Assembly: GCA_002348905.1 (NCBI GenBank)
Contig: DEBW01000157.1
Location: 3,286-9,520, forward strand
DNA length: 6,235 nucleotides
From: Ruminococcus flavefaciens
GTDB taxonomy: Bacteria; Bacillota; Clostridia; Oscillospirales; Ruminococcaceae
Direction of reading: 5' to 3'
Part shown: positions 1-5,177 of the stretch, piece after piece
Numbering within the stretch: the stretch's first letter is position 1
Layout of the letters: each line of letters begins with the position of its first letter
Program-made: the position numbers and the translations under genes
Notes under the pieces: generated by a model
Seen by the model: the letters and a program-made list of their open reading frames with translations, nothing else
Told to the model about the DNA's origin: nothing
Databases searched by the model: none

Positions 1-2
1 TT

Positions 3-1214
3 AAAATAGCAGCTTCACTTATGGCAATGGTTTGCGTGTCAGCCGGTTCGATAGGTGTATACAGCAAGATAAATGACAGATTCTCTGATACCAAGGCAAT
101 AGTTGAGGATTCATCTTCTGAAACTTCCGCTGAGTCAAGTGCAATAAAGGCTGATACAGTAGGTCTTATCAAGACAGAAAAGAACAGCTCAGGCGAAATG
201 GATACTGCTGATATAGTTGAAAAGCTTCTCCCGTCAGTAGTAGGAGTTGAGTCAAAATTCGAGATAACACAGCAGGATAATTCCGGATTCTATTTCGGAT
301 TCGGCGGTTTCGGCAGAGAGTCTGAGCCTTCGACATATACAGCTACCGGCACAGGTACAGGAGTTGTTATCACTGACAACGGCTACATCGTAACAAATGC
401 ACACGTTATCTACGACAGTGAAAATGGTGCAGGCGAGGCTAAAAGCGTTTCAGTAATACTCAACGATGAGGAGAACTATGACGCTGAGATAATCGGATAT
501 GATACAGACTGCGATATTGCAGTACTTAAAATAAAGGCAGAAGGTCTTACAGCAGCAGAGTTCGGCAACAGCGATGAGCTTCGCCTTGGCGAATCAGTTA
601 TTGCAATCGGCAATCCGCTTGGTTTTGACCTTATGGACACAGTAACAGGCGGTATGATATCCGGTCTTAACAGAAATATAACTATCAATGACAAGGCAAT
701 GAACCTTATACAGACAGATGCAGCTATAAACTCCGGAAACTCCGGCGGTCCGCTCATCAATAAGTCAGGTCAGGTCATCGGTATCAACTCTTCAAAGATG
801 TCCTCATCCTACTCAGGTCAGGCATCTATCGAGGGTATCGGATTTGCTATCCCTTCCAATTCAGTATCATCAATAGTTGATGATATCATGAAGTACGGCT
901 ATGTTACAGGAAAGCCTCAGCTTGGCGTAAGCTGTCAGGACGTAACAGAGAATCTTTCTGAAATGTTCGATCTTCCTGTCGGAGTTTATGTAACAGCAGT
1001 ATCCGACGGCAGTGCAGCAGATAAAGCCGGTTTAAAGAAGGGCGATGTTATCACAGCAGTAGACGGCAAGGAAGTAAAGACTTGTGAGGAACTCAACGCT
1101 CAGAAGAATCTTCACTCTGCCGGAGATAAGATAGAGTTAACATATACGAGAGACGGAAAGGAGGAAAAGGTAGAAGTTACTCTCGACGAAGTTGAAGGCA
1201 AGAAAAATAAGTAA
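3..1214 (+). CDS. htrA: HtrA/DegP-family membrane-anchored serine protease with one PDZ domain (5'-partial)
   Basis: Extracytoplasmic quality-control protease that cleaves misfolded or damaged exported proteins. The frame is open to the left edge. The first ATG (position 21) has no ribosome binding site, and the residues around it (KIAASLMAMVCVSAGSIGVY) are the end of a transmembrane anchor, so the true start lies upstream. Counting from that ATG: a Ser/Thr/Glu-rich linker at about 21-60; a Gly/Phe-rich stretch at 89-99, where HtrA proteins carry a variable loop; and a trypsin-like domain at about 63-295. The catalytic triad is complete: His128 in VTNAHV, Asp165 in DCDIAV and Ser241 in NSGNSGGPL. 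A single PDZ domain follows at about 298-390 (LGVSCQDV, AGLKKGDVI, VDGKEV). The protein ends with the Lys-rich EGKKNK. One PDZ plus an N-terminal anchor is the usual Firmicutes HtrA layout, unlike the two PDZ domains of E. coli DegP. The gene converges on the AraC gene and shares its terminator. Regulation cannot be seen because the promoter is outside the window. Confidence 0.95.
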   Translation, partial: KIAASLMAMVCVSAGSIGVYSKINDRFSDTKAIVEDSSSETSAESSAIKADTVGLIKTEKNSSGEMDTADIVEKLLPSVVGVESKFEITQQDNSGFYFGFGGFGRESEPSTYTATGTGTGVVITDNGYIVTNAHVIYDSENGAGEAKSVSVILNDEENYDAEIIGYDTDCDIAVLKIKAEGLTAAEFGNSDELRLGESVIAIGNPLGFDLMDTVTGGMISGLNRNITINDKAMNLIQTDAAINSGNSGGPLINKSGQVIGINSSKMSSSYSGQASIEGIGFAIPSNSVSSIVDDIMKYGYVTGKPQLGVSCQDVTENLSEMFDLPVGVYVTAVSDGSAADKAGLKKGDVITAVDGKEVKTCEELNAQKNLHSAGDKIELTYTRDGKEEKVEVTLDEVEGKKNK

Positions 1215-1240
1215 ACGAAACAAAAGAATAGCATAAAAAC

Positions 1241-1267
1241 AGCGGCACTTGGTAAGCAAGTGCCGCT
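1241..1267. terminator. Bidirectional intrinsic terminator between convergent genes
   Basis: A perfect 10-bp GC-rich stem, AGCGGCACTT (1241-1250) with AAGTGCCGCT (1258-1267), closes a 7-nt loop. On the + strand it is followed by a mediocre T-rich tail (TTATATGTTT). On the - strand it is followed by GTTTTTATGC, a better U-tract. It lies 26 nt after the htrA stop codon and 18 nt after the AraC stop codon, so it probably ends both transcripts. Confidence 0.9.
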
Positions 1268-1285
1268 TTATATGTTTATGTATAT

Positions 1286-2182
1286 TTATCTTTTCCTTGC
1301 TATATGGTCAGGGCCAACGGCTTCGTTCGTAGAGTAAAGCTTCTTGAAGTCTGTAGGAGTGCAGTGCTTTATCTCCTTGAATATGCGGTTGAATGTCGTC
1401 AGACTCTTGAAACCGGAGCGCATAGCCACTTCTGTGATAGGGATATCCGGATCAAGGAGCAGACTTTCAGCGGCTCTTGTACGTCTTGCGTTGATGTACT
1501 GCAAGTACGACATAGAGTTGTACTGCTTGAATATTCGTGAAAAGTGATACTTGCTGTAGCCGGCAACATCAGCGAGCTGGTCAAGTGTGATATCGTACAT
1601 ATAGTTAGCGTCGATATACTTGAGGACTACGCTGAATTTTTCGTTATATTCATCGAGCTTTCCGTCATCACAGTCGAGGAAGCTCTTGTTCTTTTCGAGA
1701 TGAAATTCACGTACAGCGATAAGAAGTTCGATAAGAGCGGCGTATATCTTAACGTCTGCCAGTTCAGACTTAGTGCCGTACATCGCATGGATATCGAGCA
1801 TTACCTTTTTAGCCAGCACATGAAGCTCCTTATCAAGCTCAGGAGTTATGAGCAGGGGAGTATTAAGGCTTCGCATGACAGGTTCAAGAGCGGTAACATC
1901 ACCGAGAACTGAATTGTCACACTGGAAAATAAGTCTGTTTCCCGGAACAGGAGGCATACTGTGAAGCTCACCGGGCGGTACGATAAGGACTTCGTTTTCC
2001 TGTATCTCGAAGTCGGTATCACCGACGGTGATAAGGTAGTGGTTCTTCAGAGGCATTATTATCTCAACGGCGCTGTGCCAGTGGACAGGATAAGCCTCGT
2101 TTTCAACGTTGTTGTACAAAAGTATCGAGCGTTTGCTCTCGTATTCGACAGTTTCATAGTCGCCGGACAAATGTTTGATCAT
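1286..2182 (-). CDS. AraC-family transcriptional regulator with N-terminal cupin-like sensor domain
   Basis: DNA-binding transcription regulator of 298 residues, the usual length for two-domain AraC proteins. The N-terminal half (about 15-95) resembles the AraC ligand-binding cupin: YPVHWHSAVEI with His34, His36 and Glu40, then VPPGELHSM with His74. It probably senses a small molecule such as a sugar, but the ligand cannot be read from the sequence. The C-terminal half (about 183-285) is the double helix-turn-helix: the first HTH spans about 198-219 (LDQLADVAGYSKYHFSRIFK) and the second about 248-270 (ITEVAMRSGFKSLTTFNRIF), followed by the typical CTPTDFKK, here with Cys where Met is common. 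The start is set by GGTGAGG at 2190-2196, 7 nt before the ATG. The gene is divergent from the MBOAT/SGNH operon, so control of that operon and of itself is plausible but inferred only from position. Open frames on the opposite strand here are shadows. Confidence 0.95.
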   Translation of the reverse strand: MIKHLSGDYETVEYESKRSILLYNNVENEAYPVHWHSAVEIIMPLKNHYLITVGDTDFEIQENEVLIVPPGELHSMPPVPGNRLIFQCDNSVLGDVTALEPVMRSLNTPLLITPELDKELHVLAKKVMLDIHAMYGTKSELADVKIYAALIELLIAVREFHLEKNKSFLDCDDGKLDEYNEKFSVVLKYIDANYMYDITLDQLADVAGYSKYHFSRIFKQYNSMSYLQYINARRTRAAESLLLDPDIPITEVAMRSGFKSLTTFNRIFKEIKHCTPTDFKKLYSTNEAVGPDHIARKR

Positions 2183-2247
2183 ATATATTCCTCACCGAAA
2201 ATTGCGATTTCCCTGTTTTACTCCAAAACTGACCTTTCAGAGTAGAA

Positions 2248-2280
2248 TACTGCGAAAAATAGCCAAAAACTTACGCAGTA
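2248..2280. repeat. Inverted repeat TACTGCG/CGCAGTA in the AraC-gene 5' leader
   Basis: Perfect 7-bp arms TACTGCG (2248-2254) and CGCAGTA (2274-2280) are separated by 19 nt, with centres 26 bp apart. The repeat lies just downstream of the predicted AraC-gene transcription start, so it could be an operator for autoregulation or a hairpin in the 5' untranslated RNA. A second nested inverted repeat follows on the gene side: TACTC at 2220-2224 pairs with GAGTA at 2240-2244, enclosing CTGA/TCAG. The arms are seen in the sequence; the role is inferred. Confidence 0.45.
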
Positions 2281-2298
2281 CATTTCATTCCTAATAAT

Positions 2299-2327
2299 AT
2301 TATAGTATGATTAAAAGCCGTTGTAAA
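2299..2327 (-). promoter_or_regulatory. SigA-type promoter for the AraC-family gene
   Basis: Read on the - strand, the -35 box is TTTACA (2327-2322, one mismatch to TTGACA) and the -10 box is TATAAT (2304-2299, perfect), with an ideal 17-nt spacer. Transcription would start near 2292, giving a 5' untranslated region of about 110 nt before the ATG at 2182. The leader contains the TACTGCG inverted repeat. The -35 box lies within a TTTACAA motif that recurs at the opposite promoter. Confidence 0.75.
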
Positions 2328-2350
2328 TACTTTAAGGATAACTTTGGAGA

Positions 2351-2386
2351 TAATGAACAAAATGTTAGCACAATTTTTGGTCATTA
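2351..2386. repeat. Long imperfect inverted repeat between the divergent promoters
   Basis: TAATGAACAAAA (2351-2362) is complementary to TTTTGGTCATTA (2375-2386) at 11 of 12 positions. The 12-nt centre can add a TGT/ACA pairing around TAGC. It lies upstream of both predicted promoters and has no T-tract after it, so a terminator is unlikely. A regulator-binding site or a DNA cruciform is possible. The AT-rich setting lowers its significance. Confidence 0.4.
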
Positions 2387-2488
2387 ATCTTCAAAAGACT
2401 GACTAAAAATTAACGAACTTAAAATTAAATGAATTTTTTAATGTAATAAAAATATACACTGCTTTAATTGTTGAAAGGTATTTAAAAC

Positions 2489-2532
2489 TTTACAAATTGC
2501 TACAAAAAAATAAAGATATTGACATTTGTAAA
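2489..2532. repeat. Inverted TTTACAAAT/ATTTGTAAA boxes at the MBOAT promoter (candidate operator)
   Basis: Perfect 9-bp arms TTTACAAAT (2489-2497) and ATTTGTAAA (2524-2532) have centres 35 bp apart; extended outward the match is 11 of 12. The right arm sits in the spacer just after the -35 box of the MBOAT promoter. A second TACAAA (2501-2506) follows the first (2491-2496) at exactly 10 bp. The core TTTACAA also covers the -35 box of the AraC gene (complement of 2321-2327). Regulator binding is inferred, and chance is not excluded in such AT-rich DNA. Confidence 0.35.
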
Positions 2533-2547
2533 ATTAACGTGTAGAAT
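2519..2547 (+). promoter_or_regulatory. SigA-type promoter of the MBOAT/SGNH operon
   Basis: A perfect -35 box TTGACA (2519-2524) is followed by a 17-nt spacer and the -10 box TAGAAT (2542-2547, one mismatch). Transcription would start near 2554, leaving a leader of about 114 nt before the MBOAT ATG. With so good a promoter, control is more likely by repression or in the leader RNA than by an obligatory activator. That is inference. Confidence 0.8.
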
Positions 2548-2553
2548 AGTATA

Positions 2554-2637
2554 CGGAGACTTTTTCGTCTTGTTTTTTTGGCGGTTTTTCATGGATGTGA
2601 AGAAATATTTTCACTGCCTTGAAACAGACGATTTTTA
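2554..2637 (+). promoter_or_regulatory. Structured 5' leader of the MBOAT operon, possible attenuator
   Basis: Two alternative foldings are visible. In one, AGAC (2557-2560) pairs with GTCT (2567-2570), a weak hairpin followed by seven T (2573-2579). In the other, TCGTCT plus GTTT (2565-2575, with one bulged T) pairs with AAACAGACGA (2622-2631). That long-range stem encloses GGC/GCC (2580-2582 with 2616-2618) and a GTGAA/TTCAC hairpin (2597-2601 with 2610-2614), and is followed by TTTTT (2632-2636). GTCT 2567-2570 cannot take part in both. The stems are short and AU-rich. I recognise no known riboswitch consensus here, including the cyclic-di-GMP classes. Confidence 0.35.
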
Positions 2638-2638
2638 G
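2591..2638 (+). CDS. Possible 15-codon leader peptide upstream of the MBOAT gene
   Basis: A short frame MDVKKYFHCLETDDF starts at ATG 2591, 6 nt after a GGCGG (2580-2584) that could act as a weak ribosome binding site, and stops at TAG 2636-2638. It ends 29 nt before the MBOAT start and is in a different frame from it. It spans the loop and right arm of the predicted leader structure, so a ribosome translating it would break the long-range stem. There is no run of one amino acid as in classical amino-acid attenuators. A frame this short often arises by chance, so this is a candidate only. Confidence 0.2.
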   Translation: MDVKKYFHCLETDDF

Positions 2639-2667
2639 TTAAAAGAGTAGAACAAAAGGGTGGTTAA

Positions 2668-4062
2668 ATGGTTTTTAGCAGTTTGGAGTTTATTTTTTTA
2701 TTCCTTCCTGCATTTATGCTGATATACGGTACAGTACCGACTAAATACAAAAACGCTGTTATTTTTGGCGGAAGTGTAGTTTTCTACAGCATAGGTCTCA
2801 GGAAAACTCCGGTCTATATTTTACTTTTCCTGCTGACGGTGCTATTCAATTTCATGATAGCGGAATTTATCGAAAGCTTCCGGAAATCACGGCGATTGTG
2901 GCTGATGATAGGCATAATATTCAACTTCTGGTGGCTGATATTCTTCAAGTATACCGGTTTTATATTTGAAAATATCAATCTTGTCTTCCATGACGCTTTG
3001 CCGCTGAAGGACATAATCCTTCCGATAGGCATAAGCTTCTACACATTCCAGAATGTTTCATACATCGTTGATGTGTACCGGAAAAAGGCTAAGGCTGAGA
3101 AAAATCTCATGAATTACGGAGCTTACATAAGTATGTTCCCTCAGCTTATCGCAGGTCCTATCGTAAAATACGAAACAGTGTCGGCGCAGATAAAAAAGCG
3201 CACACATTCTATAAGTCAGGTCGAAAGCGGTCTGAAGCTTTTCACTATCGGACTTGGATATAAAGTCCTCATAGCCAACCGTATCGGCGGACTTTGGCGT
3301 GAAATAGGCAATATCGGTTTCATGAGCATATCTTCTCCGCTTGCCTGGATGGGCATAGTCGCTTATTCGTTCCAGCTTTATTTCGACTTCTGCGGATACT
3401 CCTATATGGCGATAGGTCTTGGAAGAGTTATGGGATTTGAGTTCCCGAAAAACTTCGACCATCCGTATATGTCGCTTACTATGGGCGAATTCTGGAGACG
3501 CTGGCATATGACGCTCGGTACATGGTTCAAGGAGTACATTTACTTTCCGCTCGGAGGAAGTAAAAAGGGTACTAAGGCAACAGTACGCAATATGTTCGTT
3601 GTATGGGCATTTACCGGACTCTGGCACGGCGCAAGCTGGAATTTCATAATATGGGGAATGGTTCTGTTCGGACTTATCATGCTTGAACGTTTCGTTATAG
3701 GAGACTTCCTTGAAAAGCATAAGGCTGTCGGACACCTCTATATGATACTGGTGATACCGCTTACATGGCTTATTTTCGCCGTTACTGACCTTCATCAGCT
3801 CGGCACTTACTTCCTGAGACTTGTTCCGTTCATCCCACAGAAGACATACGCAGTAATGGAAAAGGACTACGTTAAGTACTGGGGATTCTACTGGAAGTAT
3901 TTCCTTGCCGGCTTGTTCTTCTCAACAAGTCTGCCGGAAAAGATATACAAAAAAATCAAGAACTCGATGTTCTGCGTAATATTGCTTCTGATAGTGTTCT
4001 GGTGCTCAGTATACTGTATGTATCAGGGCATGAATGATCCGTTCATGTATTTCAGATTCTAA
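2668..4062 (+). CDS. MBOAT family membrane O-acyltransferase (AlgI-like)
   Basis: Polytopic membrane protein expected to pass acyl (usually acetyl) groups across the cytoplasmic membrane for O-acylation of a surface polymer. At 464 residues it has the usual length for AlgI-like MBOATs. Hydrophobic segments lie at about 5-21, 28-44, 48-67, 77-98, 115-135, 148-166, 225-250, 305-340, 355-373, 405-420 and 434-452. Family motifs are clear: LPIGISFYTFQ (119-128), FPQLIAGPIVKY (157-168), FDFCGYSYMAIGLGR (239-253), NFDHPY (262-267), WRRWHMTLGTWFKEYIYFPL with His280 (276-295), GLWHGASWNFIIWG with the second conserved His320 (317-330), and the typical C-terminal end NDPFMYFRF. Start ATG 2668 is preceded by AGGGTGG (2657-2663) at 4 nt. 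It is the first gene of an operon with the SGNH gene 17 bp downstream. The polymer (peptidoglycan, teichoic acid or capsule) cannot be told from the sequence. A 245-codon antisense frame within it is a shadow. Confidence 0.95.
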   Translation: MVFSSLEFIFLFLPAFMLIYGTVPTKYKNAVIFGGSVVFYSIGLRKTPVYILLFLLTVLFNFMIAEFIESFRKSRRLWLMIGIIFNFWWLIFFKYTGFIFENINLVFHDALPLKDIILPIGISFYTFQNVSYIVDVYRKKAKAEKNLMNYGAYISMFPQLIAGPIVKYETVSAQIKKRTHSISQVESGLKLFTIGLGYKVLIANRIGGLWREIGNIGFMSISSPLAWMGIVAYSFQLYFDFCGYSYMAIGLGRVMGFEFPKNFDHPYMSLTMGEFWRRWHMTLGTWFKEYIYFPLGGSKKGTKATVRNMFVVWAFTGLWHGASWNFIIWGMVLFGLIMLERFVIGDFLEKHKAVGHLYMILVIPLTWLIFAVTDLHQLGTYFLRLVPFIPQKTYAVMEKDYVKYWGFYWKYFLAGLFFSTSLPEKIYKKIKNSMFCVILLLIVFWCSVYCMYQGMNDPFMYFRF

Positions 4063-4079
4063 GGAGACTGCAAAAAGAT

Positions 4080-5009
4080 ATGAATAAATTCAAACAGTGT
4101 ACATATACGGTGCTGCTCATACTTACCTGCTTCTTGGCATCACCGCTTATAGTTCATAAAATATGGACAACGAGCACAGCAGCAAAGAAACCTCCGGCTG
4201 CCGTAGCTCCGCCGGTTGTAGAAACAAAAGAAAAATCCGCCGACAACGGAGATGAACAGCTGTCAGGCGGTCAGCCGGCTGATGATGCTCATGCTACCAC
4301 AGCAGCAGCTCCGGCTGACGGCGGTACTGCAACTGCTGAGACTACTCCGGCACAGCCTGATATCTTTGTGAAAAGCGAACTTTCATACTTCGATAATGCT
4401 TTATTTATCGGAGATTCTCGAACAGTAGGCATAAAGGAGTACGGCGACTTCAAAAACTCTGATTTCTTCTGCGATCAGGGACTCTCAGCCTATAAGATAA
4501 ATGATGCCAAGATAAACGGCATGACTTTTGACGGTGCTATTGATGCTAAGCAGTACGGAAAAGTGTACGTTATGCTTGGCATAAATGAAGTTGGCATGGA
4601 TCATGAGTATGTGCTGACTGCTTACCGTGCTATCGTTGAAAAAATAAAGGTACACCAGCCTGATGCTATAATCTACGTTCAGGGAAACCTTCATGTATCA
4701 TCATTTGCTGAAGACGGCGTTATAAACAATGCCGGCATTGACGACCTCAACAAAGGAATAGCTTCTCTTGCTGACAATAAGCGTGTATTCTATATTGATA
4801 TCAACGAGCTTTATGATGATGAATACGGCTACTTCAATTCCGGATATACTACAGACGGTGTTCATCCACTGGCTATGTACTATACTCAGTGGTGTGAGTG
4901 GCTCTGCACGAAAACTGTGCCGGTCGGCGGTGCAGCAGCACCGGCAGAAACAACTCAGCCTGCATCAGCTCCGGCAGCCGATACAACAACAGTTGCTTCA
5001 ACTACATAA
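4080..5009 (+). CDS. Membrane-anchored extracellular SGNH/GDSL-fold protein, likely partner of the MBOAT
   Basis: Probable acyl transferase or esterase acting outside the membrane on the polymer acylated with the MBOAT protein. Of its 309 residues, 8-25 form a hydrophobic signal anchor; Cys17 is preceded by Thr, so a lipobox is unlikely. Residues 30-95 are a low-complexity Ala/Pro/Thr/Glu linker. The SGNH domain covers about 100-280: IGDSRT with the nucleophile Ser113 (block I), Gly134 in DQGLSAY (block II), LGINE with Asn170 (block III, Glu where GxND proteins have Asp), and TDGVHP with Asp259 and His262 (block V). All four hallmark residues are present, so it should be catalytic. A 28-residue Ala/Pro/Thr tail (282-309) follows, which is less usual. 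AAGGAG (4061-4066) overlaps the MBOAT stop codon but is 13 nt from the ATG, rather far; no better start is seen. Compared with AlgJ/AlgX, PatB and DltD it is functionally analogous by context only. It is co-transcribed with the MBOAT gene. Confidence 0.88.
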   Translation: MNKFKQCTYTVLLILTCFLASPLIVHKIWTTSTAAKKPPAAVAPPVVETKEKSADNGDEQLSGGQPADDAHATTAAAPADGGTATAETTPAQPDIFVKSELSYFDNALFIGDSRTVGIKEYGDFKNSDFFCDQGLSAYKINDAKINGMTFDGAIDAKQYGKVYVMLGINEVGMDHEYVLTAYRAIVEKIKVHQPDAIIYVQGNLHVSSFAEDGVINNAGIDDLNKGIASLADNKRVFYIDINELYDDEYGYFNSGYTTDGVHPLAMYYTQWCEWLCTKTVPVGGAAAPAETTQPASAPAADTTTVASTT

Positions 5010-5021
5010 TAAAACATAAAG

Positions 5022-5061
5022 ACTGCAATGCTGATAGTGATATCACGCATTGCAGTTTTTT
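5022..5061 (+). terminator. Strong intrinsic terminator of the MBOAT/SGNH operon
   Basis: ACTGCAATGC (5022-5031) pairs perfectly with GCATTGCAGT (5047-5056). The stem continues as TGATA/TATCA (5032-5036 with 5041-5045) past one bulged C, closing on a GTGA loop of the stable GNRA type. Six T follow (5056-5061, the first also closing the stem). It begins 12 nt after the SGNH stop codon, so the operon ends here and the LRR gene is separate. Confidence 0.95.
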
Positions 5062-5100
5062 ATTAATAAAAATAATAATATATAAAAAATCCTTTTTAGG

Positions 5101-5129
5101 TTGATTTTTTATATTGTATATGCTATAAT
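5101..5129 (+). promoter_or_regulatory. SigA-type promoter with extended -10 for the LRR gene
   Basis: The -35 box TTGATT (5101-5106) and perfect -10 box TATAAT (5124-5129) are separated by 17 nt, with a TG one base before the -10 (TGCTATAAT, extended -10). Transcription would start near 5136, giving a short leader of about 42 nt. It lies directly after the preceding terminator, which makes the LRR gene an independent unit. Confidence 0.85.
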
Positions 5130-5135
5130 ACAAAT

Positions 5136-5152
5136 ATCTTATTTTCTAAGAT
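5136..5152 (+). promoter_or_regulatory. Small hairpin at the 5' end of the LRR-gene transcript
   Basis: ATCTTA (5136-5141) and TAAGAT (5147-5152) form a 6-bp stem with a TTTTC loop. It would sit at the very 5' end of the predicted mRNA, 12 nt before the AGGAGG (5165-5170). Such hairpins can stabilise mRNA; that role is inferred. The stem is AU-rich and weak. Confidence 0.3.
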
Positions 5153-5177
5153 GAAATATTTCTGAGGAGGACTTTAT

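Larger units (their letters stand above)
2183..2667. other. Divergent AT-rich regulatory gap between AraC and MBOAT genes
   Basis: This 485-bp stretch has no convincing protein gene. It holds a promoter for each flanking gene, a leader of about 110 nt on each side, and several inverted repeats that are listed separately. The middle (about 2387-2488) is very AT-rich with imperfect A/T palindromes that are weak evidence of anything in such a composition. A 17-codon ATG frame at 2353-2406 has GGAG only 3 nt upstream and overlaps an inverted repeat, so I do not call it a gene. Confidence 0.85.

Noticed and set aside
21..23. ATG at position 21 as the true start of the HtrA gene
   Set aside because: No ribosome binding site precedes it, the frame is open to the window edge, and the start would cut through the membrane anchor. 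The gene is treated as 5'-partial.
1544..1912. 122-codon + strand frame over the AraC gene
   Set aside because: The - strand encodes an intact AraC-family protein with both helix-turn-helix units. The + frame has no ribosome binding site or recognisable features.
2353..2406. 17-codon ORF MNKMLAQFLVINLQKTD in the divergent gap
   Set aside because: GGAG lies only 3 nt from the ATG, no promoter is placed to serve it, and it overlaps an inverted repeat. Too short to support.
2554..2667. Cyclic-di-GMP or other known riboswitch upstream of the MBOAT gene
   Set aside because: Surface-polysaccharide genes often carry such switches, but I do not see the conserved core of any class I know. It is kept only as an unclassified leader structure.
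3058..3795. 245-codon antisense open frame inside the MBOAT gene
   Set aside because: It lies opposite a clear MBOAT gene whose motifs are continuous, its protein shows no recognisable domain, and codon structure explains the lack of stops. Shadow frame.
4768..5019. 83-codon frame overlapping the end of the SGNH gene
   Set aside because: Out-of-frame reading of the SGNH 3' end, rich in Gln/His from the repetitive Ala/Pro/Thr coding tail. The SGNH frame carries the conserved DGVHP block there.
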